NCBI GenBank assembly: GCA_015501075.1 | Contig: JADNYJ010000178.1 | Location: forward strand, 1 to 64,000 | DNA length: 64,000 nucleotides | Reading direction: 5' to 3' | Source of the DNA: Gymnopilus junonius | Taxonomy: Eukaryota > Basidiomycota > Agaricomycetes > Agaricales > Galerinaceae | Shown here: piece by piece, positions 1 through 12,920 of the stretch | Numbering within the stretch: the stretch's first letter is position 1 | Layout of the letters: the number at the start of each line of letters is the position of its first letter | Notes under the pieces: generated by a model | Seen by the model: only the letters and a program-made list of their open reading frames with translations | Databases searched by the model: none | Told to the model about the DNA's origin: nothing | Program-made: the position numbers and the translations under genes

Positions 1-144
1 CTGCAGGCTGGAGTAGTTCCCGGCAAGACTCGGCAAAACTAATTAGCGTGATATTATAATGTGACCCGACGTAACAAATATTCCTTGCCTCCCCATTGGG
101 CAGAACAATTTGTGCGCAACCCACTATCCGACTTTGGGCCAACC

Positions 145-3248
<3,104 letters not shown>

Positions 3249-3477
3249 AACTGGGACTAGGGTTGCTATAGATTTCTATTTTCTAATATGCTATACATTC
3301 GTTATTGATTACATTTTCATTGCCCACTCCTCAAGACTTACATTATTTGATATACATGGGATGACTACCTCTATGTAGTTGCCCTATAAAATACAAAAAG
3401 ACTAACAAAAAAAATTCCGACTAAAGAATAAAATAACAGAAGGAAGGTATGATTCAAGAATCAATTAATCACTTGTA

Positions 3478-4959
3478 TCACCATAGGCGGCGTTGCCATT
3501 GGAACTCGCCATAGGTATCATCCTGGTAGTCACCCCACACCTCTTCATCATCGTCCACAGGTGCAATAGCTTCAACAACAAATCGATGCCCACTTGCTGC
3601 GCCAAATCCATTAGGGAGGTGCTTGCGAGCATACTCTGTCAAGTTGCCCTCGAAAGTGACAGATCCTGGCTGACGGAGCCCTAGAGAACTTGCTGGAGTC
3701 ATAGAGCTGCTGCCGAGATGGAGGACGTATAATGGCAGAACTTGAGCAGATTGGAAGACGATGTATTCAAGTCCATTGGGAGAGACGTGGCTATCATAGC
3801 CATTCTCAGCAGTATCGTTGGAGTGTCGGACATCTTTTACGCGACATCGTCGGCCCATTGTAATTGCGCACACGATCTGCAAAGCGATTAGCGGATGGAA
3901 GGAGACAATGGAACGAAAGACGAGGTGACATACAAGCTTTTGGCCTGGTATGAGGCGGCGGCGATTTGTGTCTACTTCACCCTCTAGCGTAACATCTGTG
4001 TAGCTGAATATCGTACAATTAAGATACTTCTGAATAGTGACAGAAGATACATACGAAAGACTGTAGTTCGGATTTGGAGAAGTGTAGATTCCCTTTGTAG
4101 CCCGTTAGTGATGGTTATTTGAAAAAGGGTTTTACATTTTACTGTACCTGACCCCATGTCGTACCGCACCGCACGCTCACTTGTTCGCCTGTAACAGCGC
4201 TCTTACCAGGTACCACAAAACCAGACCTTACAATTGACCCAACATTCTGCCGCAAGGTCCCATGGAGTACAATCTCCTCTTTCCCATACCTATCCCATGC
4301 TTGATCTTTTGCACGTCGGTCCTTTGTCCCGTGGGTAGCCTTCATTTGGATCTTTCTGCGCATATCCAGGTATCGCTTACGGAGGTCAGTGCGCAAGATA
4401 ACCTCGGCATGGAGAAGCTTGACCCATGGAGGTAGCACGGAAGTAATGGTAGCCAACGTCGTAGAACCCATGTGTAGTCACGACTGTACGATTGTGGTAT
4501 CCAGTATACCTACAGAGGCATCGTGAGCGCAGACATGAAATTTGAACAAGGCAACTGACGATTCTCAATCATGTCCTCTTCGTCGTACTCTTCCTCCTCT
4601 TCGTCAAATGCCTCCGCGTCCAGGGACATTCTCACATCATCTCGAATTGATTCAGTGAACTCCCTCGTCTCTTCTGTAAGTTCAAAAAGCACAGGTTCGC
4701 CAGGCTTATCTTGCAATATTGTCTCCAACCGCATCCGGAGCTCGAACATTTGGAGTCGACTGACCCCGAGGCCTTCCGAGTCAATTGAGATCTCTGGAAT
4801 CTGTAATGGGTCAGGATATGATAATGGCAGCATGACCGAGAGTACGATGGGGGAGGAATGAAATCGAAAATGAGTGTCGTCGACCATTTCGAAGGTGTTG
4901 AAAGCATCGCAGTAGATGGCCTGCAAGCTGAGGAGCTCCTCACGATGTACGGAAGACAT
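3478..4959 (-). CDS. RWD + PARP-like ADP-ribosyltransferase, copy A, with in-frame TGA between domains
   Basis: Five exons read from frames and splice sites: 4959-4560, 4509-4148, 4092-4055, 4003-3934, 3876-3478. The N-terminal ~110 residues look like an RWD domain (opening EELLSLQAIY, then a proline-rich strand region). An acidic linker follows. The C-terminal part has the PARP fold signature: LHGT (His), GIYTSP (Tyr) and GLEYIVF (Glu), matching the H-Y-E triad of PARP1. The ATG at 4959 is used because the upstream in-frame codon is GTG. In exon 2 a TGA (4478-4480) interrupts the frame at codon 144, so the main product would be a 143-residue RWD protein. The frame stays open for ~278 codons beyond it. 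The tandem paralogue at 6049-7568 lacks exactly the six bases TGACTA. It could be a pseudogene or a readthrough gene. Confidence 0.8.
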
Positions 4960-6048
4960 AGTGGGCACGGGTAATTTTGAGATAAACCTCTCTACAACTA
5001 GAATATAAGTAGGGCATCAACATTACATAGCTTAAGGTCCCAGAGACGTAAGAAACAGAGCTCGTCTGTAGATGCGGTGCAAGTTGTCGACGCGAACGGA
5101 GTCATAGCAATCATGATTCGTGTCACCTATCCTATTTGTTCTGAGCATACGTCAAATTCTGCCGTGGTCAATACGACAAGGGGATACAGCAAGTTATTTA
5201 GTAAATCGCTGCGGTGTTCAAGGGCTTGAACGGGCTTGAGATTGCTCGGCGGACATCGTGGGGGGTGGAAACCTTCACGAGGCACTGCCACTGCGCACAA
5301 GGAAGGCGGATCAGCGCTACTGATCTCGTTTACTTAAGGATCAATTGATTGCAATTATCACTTATAAGCTACTTCCAGCAAACTTCCAGTCCTCCCCAGT
5401 CTTTCTCCCTTCTAAGAAATGTTTTAAGCAACAGAGATTGAACACAAACTTGCTCTGGAGGTTTTTGGAACTCTGATATTTAGCTACATCTTCGACTGAA
5501 TGCTAACGGGTTGTAATTTCCAAGTAATTTTTCCTACTGTATAATACTATAAGTACTATACAAGAGCCATTTCGGCAGGTGAGGATCCAATTAGCATTGG
5601 TCTTCTTGAATTTCAAGACCTCTTTAGATATGCCGCTCTCTTTTTATCCATTTCCCCCGCGCTAACAGCCTCTCAACTACGACATCCTGTCTATCGTCTT
5701 CATGACCAGCACGGAATTCTAACAGTTTGGCACGGTTACGGTGCCACAGCGCATCTATTGTCGACTACTCATCACACGTTACAAGTCGGTCGATGGCGCT
5801 AACTAGTTGTTGCATCCCCACTTATCTGGGAAAATGTCCTCGAACTCGATCCCTTTGGCAAGGCAGAACATCGACAACTAGCGCATGGTTTTCCGCCACA
5901 AATTGCCGGTATTCTTACACATTTCATTACCCCCACAAGGCTCAATTATTAGATTTACAGGGGATAGAGTAGCCATTACCATAAGACACAAAATCACCAA
6001 CAAAAATCCCTAAAGGACGGAAACAATCATGGATGGTATGTAAGGGAG
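4960..6048. other. Spacer between the two RWD-ART copies; duplicated upstream DNA plus an ORF relic
   Basis: Roughly 4985-5240 is alignable by eye to the DNA upstream of the second copy (7585-7850), for example the shared blocks ACATAGCTTAAG, GATGCGGTGCAAG and CAAGGGCTTGAAC. The duplicated unit therefore includes the promoter side. From about 5640 to 5970 on the plus strand, two frames read like protein (the pieces TVWHGYGATAHLL and ENVLELDPFGKAEHRQL) but are broken by stops and have no clear start. I do not recognise them; this may be a gene relic. Confidence 0.4.
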
Positions 6049-7568
6049 TCAATACCACCAATTCGGTCGTCGTTGTCGGCGTTCCCATTGAAATTCTCCC
6101 TCCTCATGCTGGTAGTCACCCCACACTTCCTCGTCCTCGTCCACAGGCGCAATAGCTTCAACGACAAATCGGTGCCCGCTTGCTGCGCCAAATCCATTAG
6201 GGAGGTGCTTGCGAGCGTACTCTGTCAAGTTACCCTCAAAATGGACAGGTCCAGGCCCTCGATTTGCAGTCAAAGGTTGATCAGAATTGTTGTTGCCGTT
6301 GCCGAGATGGAGTACGTATAACGGGAGAACTTGAGCAGATTGGAAAACGATGTACTCAAGTCCATTAGGAGCAACGTGGCTGTCGTAACCTTCCTCGACA
6401 GTGTCGTTGAGGCGCCGGTAGCCTGTAAGCATACATTTTCGGCCCATTGTAATCGCGCATACGATCTGCACAGCGATTAACAGGTGGACAACGTAATGAA
6501 GGAAGGTACCATACGAGCTTTTGCCCTGGAAGGAGGCGCCGGCTATTTTTATCCACTTCACCCTCTCGCGTAGTATCTGTGTAGCTGAAGATTATATGTG
6601 ATAATTAATATTGTGATAAGTCCGGAGCATAATAGAAGGACTCACGAAAGACTGTAATTTGGATCTGGGGAGGTGTAGATTCCCTGAGCATCTGGTTAGT
6701 AAATGACCAAAGGCCGCACTTGAGCAAAGCTTTTACTGTACCTGACCCCATGTCGATCCACATCGCACGCTCACTTTGTCACCTGTAGCAGTGCTCTTGC
6801 CAGGCACCACAAAACCAGACCTGACGATTGACCCAACATTCTGCCGCAAGGTCCCATGGAATACAATCTCTTCTTTCCCATACCTATCCCATGCTTGATC
6901 TTTTGCACGCCGGTCCTTCATCCCATGGGTAGCCATAATTTGGATCTTACGGCGCATGTCCATATATCGCTTGCGGAGATCAGTGCGTAAGACGGCCTCC
7001 GCATGGAGGAGCCTGGTGGACTGAGGAAGCATGGCTGTAATGCTGGCTAGTGTCGTGGGGCCCATATGCGAATGTACGGTTGTGTTGTCCAATATACCTA
7101 CAAAATATCGCCGACATGAGGATTAGATAGCATGAGGATAAAATAAGATAACTAACGAGTCTCGGTGGCGTCCTCTTCGTCCTCTTCGTAGCAATCTTCG
7201 ATGTCTTCCTCATCAAATACTTCCTCCAAGGACATTCTCACATCATCTCGAAGTGATTCAGTGAACTCCCTCGTCTCTTCTGTAAGTTCAAAAAGCACAG
7301 GTTCGCCAGGCTTATCTTGCAATATTGATTCTAACCGCATACGCAATTCGAACATCTGGAGGCGACTGACCCCAAGACCTTCCGAGTCGATTGAAATCTC
7401 TGGAATCTGTAATGGGTTGGGGTACGCTAGTGGCAGCATGATGGAAAGTACGATGGGCGAAGAATGAAATCGGAAATGGATACTATCAACGGCTTCAAAT
7501 GTGTTGAAAGCATCGCAATAGATGGCCTGCACACTGAGAAGCTCATCGTCACGTTGTAGTGATGACAT
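6049..7568 (-). CDS. RWD + PARP-like ADP-ribosyltransferase, copy B (intact)
   Basis: Five exons (7568-7157, 7097-6742, 6683-6646, 6584-6515, 6465-6049) give an uninterrupted 430-residue protein. Residues ~5-110 resemble an RWD domain, a UBC-like fold used in protein-protein contacts. An acidic linker (~118-137) follows. The ADP-ribosyltransferase domain has His218 (VFHGT), Tyr259 (GIYTS) and Glu329 (LEYIVF), the H-Y-E triad associated with poly- or mono-ADP-ribosylation from NAD+. The C-terminal tail after ~350 is acidic and Trp-rich and conserved with copy A. Intron positions and phases match copy A exactly, so the pair arose by segmental duplication. Target and cellular site are unknown. 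Domain names come from motif reading, not from a profile search. Confidence 0.85.
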
Positions 7569-8304
7569 AGTGGGCTCTGTCGATTCTGAGCACGACTGCT
7601 CAATAGGTGGAGTATAAGTAGACTATCAGCGGCACCGGGACTACATAGCTTAAGACCTCAGAAGACTTCGAGAAACAGCGCTCGTCGAATGATGCGGTGC
7701 AAGCCGTTGGATTGACGACACGGACTGAGTCAAAGCTCCAGCAACAAATTTGACCGATGTCATATGCCCTCTGCTGTATGTCATATTCTGCAGCCGTCAA
7801 CACAACTGGATACAGCGAGGTAATTACGAAGAACTTTCAAGGGCTTGAACTCATTGCTTGCGAGAGAGAGAAAGAGAAAAAGCATTGTCACGCAGGAACA
7901 ACGCTGTAAACGAAGCTCCGGATCAACATAGATCAACGAAAAAAAATTAAAATCCTCTCACGAGATGTCCCTTACATTTATGTAACAGTCAGCCGAAATC
8001 TGCCTTGCAACATGTCATGCTTGTGCCATGCCTGCCTGGTTCATTGACACTAGGTTCACGCTCGCAAATACCGGTCTAAGATTCGCGTCCTTTGAACGTG
8101 TTGAACAATTCTTAGATGGAACAGCGAATTTCATCCTGCGCGGCAGGGAGGCACTCCTGCTTATGTCTTTTGAACCTCTCCAGAGAGCTGGCCACTCGGA
8201 ATCATTGGCATAGATTCTGGAGCTGTGATTTTTTGGTGATAATACAGATACGAGCTTTCCGATTTTGAATACCCCAAAGGCTAAGCTACAGTTATTCCAC
8301 CACT
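7569..8304. other. Intergenic region
   Basis: Its first ~280 bases are the duplicated upstream flank of copy B. From about 7850 to 8300 there are only short ORFs without splice-supported extensions, plus an A-rich patch near 7940. I see no gene here. Confidence 0.4.
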
Positions 8305-8955
8305 TTAAGCTTGTCCAGGTACTCTCTTCTTCAACTCGATCCAATCATCAACTATAATTCCCATATTAATGATATCTTTCCAGCCACCATCGCTACTCCT
8401 AACAGCCTTTCGCGCTCTTCCCTCAAGGATGAAGCCACTAAAATGCCCACAGGTAATTTCGTTTAATAGTTGACCGACCTGTTTCCCGAGGACGACATAC
8501 CATTTTTGATAAACCGCCACTGCCCTATTATTCCCCTCGAACACACTCAATGCAATCCGATGCATAAAAAGACTCTCAAATGCGTAGTCCACGATGAACT
8601 CAGTCACGGCCGTCCCGTACCCCTTGTTCCAGTACTTCTTCCAAATAGAAATGGAATAAGCGGACTCGCGTCGTAAGCGCGCATCGGGCGATCCAAACAG
8701 GCCTAGGAAACCGACCCATTCCACTTCATCCTCACTTGACTCCGGGATAGTCTCGATAATGCAGAAAATCTCCGTACTGTTCTCGATAGTCTTCTTATAG
8801 TCCTCTCTTAGCTTGGTCAACCCGGGAGGGACGACATAGCTCGTCGATATGAGGGCGGCGATCTCGCGATCGTTGTGCATGCGTACGATCTGATCCATGT
8901 CTTTATCGCCTTCGAAGCCTCTGAGGCGAATGCCTTGCTCTGGGAGATCGAACAT
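8305..8955 (-). CDS. GNAT-family N-acetyltransferase (RimJ/RimL-like)
   Basis: Two exons (8955-8501, 8437-8305) encode 195 residues. The 63-nt intron has no stop and keeps frame, so unspliced DNA reads as one ORF; splicing is preferred because it joins VYQKC to GFILEGRARKAV, the usual GNAT end motif. The ATG at 8955 is the first true start; the longer frame begins with TTG. Family marks are the KYWNKGYGTAVTEFIVDYAF acetyl-CoA loop and helix, the HRIALSVFEGNNRAVAVYQK segment and the GGWKDIINMGII end. Such proteins acetylate amino groups of small molecules or protein N termini; the substrate cannot be told from sequence. Confidence 0.85.
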   Translation of the reverse strand: MFDLPEQGIRLRGFEGDKDMDQIVRMHNDREIAALISTSYVVPPGLTKLREDYKKTIENSTEIFCIIETIPESSEDEVEWVGFLGLFGSPDARLRRESAYSISIWKKYWNKGYGTAVTEFIVDYAFESLFMHRIALSVFEGNNRAVAVYQKWYVVLGKQVGQLLNEITCGHFSGFILEGRARKAVRSSDGGWKDIINMGIIVDDWIELKKRVPGQA

Positions 8956-9889
8956 TGTGCTGGTGAGATATCGAGGATTGGTTAAGAAAAAAGCCAATTT
9001 TTAACGACGACGTGTGCACTGGTGGAGGCAAAAATCTTTTCGTTTCATTGCTTTTAAGCGTAGATGCCTGCAGATGACTCGGATTCAGGCCCACATGGCA
9101 GAGGACTGCGGCAAAGACGATGTGGTGTTAAGTAGCTGCTATTGAAGATTCATATATTTTGTGTGAGCGGATATGTACATTGATTTGGATATCGATATCG
9201 GCAGGCATATTACAAAGTCTGCTGCGGCAAAGCGGACCATCGATAAACTTACATCTTAGAAATCGGGGTCGCTGACAAGCTTGCTGTTTAAGCGCGTCTA
9301 TAAAAAAGTCGTTGATCATGGGGCAATCATGGGGATAGTCTGAGCTAAAAATATCAATCATGGTGGCCTTCGATGATCTTGGTCGTTGAAGTTGTCCGGA
9401 ATCCAGATTCAACGATGGCCGCGCAGGAGCTAACCCACGAGACATAGAGCGCGTTAAATGGAAGAGAGTGTAGCAACAGATACTTGGTACCCCAGAATGG
9501 TTGGAAGTACTACAAATAAGTGCTACGGATTGAATATCGTTTCATGTAGTCAACGCGAAGAGAAGAAAAAAAGTTCGAGCTCAAGATGAACTTGGATGGT
9601 CAGATTCTGTTAACATACCGCCCACCGCATGGTTATAAGGACTTTACTTTTCTATCCGATGAACAGACACAAAATTCAGATACCAAAGTAATGAATACTA
9701 CCAGTACATACTACAAATTATACAGCCTAATAAATGGGTATCCTATCATAAATCATGCGATATTCGTATCCAAGAATTTTTATAACGGAAGCAGTTTTGG
9801 AAAGAACGGCTATGAATCAGGTCAGATATCAGGAACTTTGCTCTGCTTAAAAAAGGAACACACCTTCAATATTTTCCTTAGTAAAGCCG
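8956..9889. other. Intergenic region with one doubtful ORF
   Basis: The plus-strand frame 9586-9906 (106 codons) begins with ATG but has no recognisable domain, overlaps the end of the next minus-strand gene and has no splice-supported neighbours; I treat it as chance. The minus frame 9128-9445 is likewise unsupported. Confidence 0.35.
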
Positions 9890-10339
9890 TCATTTACGAG
9901 GTGTAAATGAAATCTGGCCCTGGCCACCAAAGCCATACATGGACGATAATTGGCCGAAAGAAGATTCGTAATCCTTACCCCCAGAGGGGCGGACAACTGT
10001 CGGTTGGGATGATGTCAGGACGGGCTTCGATTGCTTTGGGACTTTAGAAGGTAAGGATGGGACGCCGCCGCCAAATCCGTACATCGATGAAAGTTGTCCA
10101 AAGGACTTTTCATAATCCTTTGGAGATTGAGTGACTGGTGATGACGGCACGGAAGACATGGATGAGTATGAAGTCGAGGATGATTTAGTGGATTTCGACT
10201 TGGACGATCTTGGGGGTACTGAGGGCATGCTTCCACCAAAGCCGTATGAAGAGGCTAATTGTCCAAAGGATGATTCCCAGTCTTTCGATGTGTGCTTGGT
10301 AGATGAAGGGAGCAACAGCGAGGTAGAGGATGAGTTCAT
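9890..10339 (-). CDS. Small protein with three SFGQLSSxYGFGG repeats
   Basis: A single-exon 149-residue protein, start ATG at 10339, stop at 9890-9892. It contains three near-identical 18-residue units at residues 19-36, 74-91 and 122-139, each of the form KDxExSFGQLxSxYGFGG. They are separated by Ser/Pro/Lys-rich, presumably disordered spacers of 37 and 30 residues. The repeat conservation against divergent spacers argues that the frame is translated. There is no signal peptide or membrane segment. The pattern of aromatic/Gly blocks spaced along a low-complexity chain suggests a repeated short linear motif or a self-associating segment; that is inference. I do not recognise the family. Confidence 0.65.
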   Translation of the reverse strand: MNSSSTSLLLPSSTKHTSKDWESSFGQLASSYGFGGSMPSVPPRSSKSKSTKSSSTSYSSMSSVPSSPVTQSPKDYEKSFGQLSSMYGFGGGVPSLPSKVPKQSKPVLTSSQPTVVRPSGGKDYESSFGQLSSMYGFGGQGQISFTPRK

Positions 10340-11251
10340 TGTGAGTGATGAGTACTGGTGACGATGACTACTGTAGTTGGTGAGGTCTCTGGTTGGTAGC
10401 TGCAGTGCGTTAAAACTTGATTGAGAGTGTTCAACGAACTCGACCAGCCTTTATACTGTTTTACAGAGCATCTTCTTAGACAGCGACCGTAAAGATCGTC
10501 AACTGCGCCCCGCAAGGTTATAGTTAGACATGTATGACTCAGAGCAATTTTCTTGCACAGCATGAAAGATTGCTTGAAGAGGATCAATTTCGCCTAAGAC
10601 GCAGCAAGGCCGCAGTTGTCGGTGAAGATAGAGAACTTTTGACAATATAGTGCATGGTGGATGGGTGGATTAAGCGATAGAAGAAGACGTCGAGTCACTG
10701 CGCAGAGCTGAGAAGGGTGCCTGGGAGGATCCGACAAGCTAGGCGGACAGAAAATGCTATGTCCTGCTATGTCCTTCCTTGAATCCGTTCAACACGGAGC
10801 ACATTGCGGTGCCATATGGTGAGTCAAAACAAGTCATGAAAGATTTTCAGCAGATATCAACTTGAGGTATAATAAGTCGTTGGAGTGGCAGGAGGTTTGT
10901 GGGAGGCTTTTCTCTGCTCTTCTAGATGTTTCATGTTTGCATATCAAGAAGAGTGGGAGGCCGAAGATGTTGCGAAGATGATTAAAGAAAGGTGACCAAT
11001 GGCAATCTTGGTTATATATAGCGAAACAAGGTAAATGGCTTAAAGGATTGAGATACCAGAACGCGGCCTTGTCGAAAGAGGGAGCAGAGCATTAGGGTTG
11101 GGCAAAGAACGCAGCCTGACATTTGTCGAATTTATTATTTGAAAGACCAGTGAAATTCATTCCATCACATGACCTAAGCGTGACATGTAACATCCACGTC
11201 GACCAAAGGTTAGGGTGGATTTTGACCTGAACATTCTTAAATCTGGACAAA
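10340..11251. other. Intergenic region upstream of SEC13
   Basis: No frame here has domain signal or convincing splice sites. It must hold the divergent promoters of the SFGQL-repeat gene (minus strand) and SEC13 (plus strand). A TATA-like TATATATA lies at about 11016, some 235 bases before the SEC13 start. Confidence 0.35.
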
Positions 11252-12568
11252 ATGGTACGCTCTCATGGCCTGTTTCTGTGATTATAGTCCTACTGAACAC
11301 GACTGCGTAGGCGGCGGCAATGGTGTCAGATTCTGTCCCCATCGAGACAGCTCACGAGGACATGATTGTACGCTCAAACGATTGTACCATGACATGACGA
11401 TTATATCTCAATACGCTTTGTATTTCTAGCACGATGCCCAGCTGGACTATTACGGCAAGAGGCTTGCGACATGTTCGTCTGACCGGACTGTCAAGGTTTT
11501 CGACGTTGTGGATGGAGAGTCACGGTCAACGCCCGGGCATACGCTAAAAGGGTGCGTCATGCTTTGCGTAAAGAGTATCGGGTTTCTAGCTAAGAGTGGA
11601 TCCTTCTTTGGACAGGCATACGGGTCCTGTATGGCAGGTTGCTTGGGCACACCCTAAATACGGACACATCCTGGCGTCGAGTTCATATGACGGGAAGGTG
11701 TTGATTTGGAAAGAACAACCGGCGCAGGGCAACACCCCTGGTGGGTGGATAAAGATTAAGGAGCACACTTTACATACGGCGTCAGGTATATGTTCTTCTA
11801 CGCGGTCTAAGGAGCTCAGCGGGACTCATTAGTCTGCAGTTAATTCCGTGTCGTGGGCTCCCCACGAACTCGGTGCTATCCTCGCCTGTGCGTCTTCAGA
11901 TGGAAAAGTCTCTGTTTTGACTTTTAAAAGTACGCCTGTTTACATATGATCTCTCTTCAACCTTCCTAAAGACCGTGACCCCAGACGATGGCCAATGGGA
12001 CGCCGACATCTTCACAGGCCACGCCATCGGCTGCAACGCCGTCTCTTGGGCCCCCGCCGTCCTCCCCGGCTCTCTCATCATACCTCAGCAAGCACCCGGC
12101 CCTGGTCAAACACCCAATCCATCCCAAACTTTCTCCGTCAAACGATTCGCCAGCGCGGGTTGCGACAACCTTGTCAAAATCTGGGGCTACCGAGAAGAAA
12201 CCCAATCCTGGGTTGAAGAAGAAACACTCGAGGGACACACCGATTGGGTCCGCGACGTCGCATGGGCACCTAATATTGGCTTGCCGCGTAGCTACATCGC
12301 CACTGCTTCTCAGGACAAGAGTGTTTTGATTTGGACAAAAGAAACACCTACTTCACCTTGGGTGAAGACCGCGTTAGACCCTTCACAAACACTTGTTTCT
12401 TCTACGGGGGCACCGCCTCCGCCTGGTAAGTTCCCTGATGTTGTCTGGCGCGTGTCATGGAGTCTTGCGGGGAATTTGCTGGCCGTTAGCTGTGGTGATG
12501 GTAAAGTGACCCTCTGGAAGGAGAACTTGAAGGGCGTTTGGGAATGTGTTAGTGATATGAATAGCTAA
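11252..12568 (+). CDS. SEC13: SEC13, WD40 protein of the COPII coat and nuclear pore
   Basis: Six-bladed WD40 protein that pairs with Sec31 in the COPII outer coat and sits in the Nup84 nuclear-pore subcomplex. Exons 11252-11254, 11311-11367, 11430-11551, 11616-11785, 11840-11929 and 11985-12568 join into 341 residues. Diagnostic segments are [19 protein letters not shown], the blade [69 protein letters not shown] and the last blade ending in [15 protein letters not shown]. The start is uncertain: I use ATG at 11252 followed at once by a 56-nt intron, which gives [12 protein letters not shown] at 11320 would also work and changes only four residues. Length fits the family. Confidence 0.93.
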
Positions 12569-12920
12569 GTGCGCGAAAGGCTTTTCTTTTTCTTCTAGAA
12601 TACCAATTTTATTTTATTCATTGTAAATCATGACTCTGCGTTGGGGAGAAGACAAGTGTCTTCCTGATCAATGACCCGGTGGACCGGCCCGCTTACCATA
12701 TACGCCATCGGATGCCCATTGCCCTCCTTCCTTCCTTCCATCCACCATTGTCGAGTCCTCCACTATCTGAGTTCACTTCGCCAATACTTCTCACAGTCCT
12801 AGCCTAAGAGCCATTTCTTAAGTATTCCTTTGCTAACGGGTCTGAGTCTTATCAGTCAATCAAAGAACTGAAGCCAGTGAAGCCACATTTCCGCTGGACC
12901 CTACTGAAAAACTAAACGTT

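Larger units (their letters stand above)
3478..7850. repeat. Tandem segmental duplication of the RWD-ART gene
   Basis: Two direct copies, about 3478-5240 and 6049-7850, contain the same five-exon gene and part of its upstream region. All four introns sit at the same codon phases, while intron sequences have diverged more than exons. This indicates an old but recognisable duplication. The main coding differences are a 6-bp insertion (TGACTA) in copy A at 4475-4480 and length changes in the acidic linker and the C-terminal tail. Confidence 0.8.

Noticed and set aside
4478..4480. TGA in RWD-ART copy A as a selenocysteine codon
   Set aside because: Fungi of this group are not known to make selenoproteins, the paralogue has no Cys at the position, and the TGACTA context points to readthrough or decay instead.
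8437..8501. GNAT gene read as a single continuous 230-codon ORF
   Set aside because: The in-frame 63-base stretch has GT..AG ends and interrupts the conserved QKC-GFILEGRARKAV motif, so it is an intron; the extra N-terminal residues start at TTG.
9586..9906. 106-codon plus-strand ORF
   Set aside because: No domain, AT-rich composition, overlap with the end of the SFGQL-repeat gene and no splice context; probably chance.
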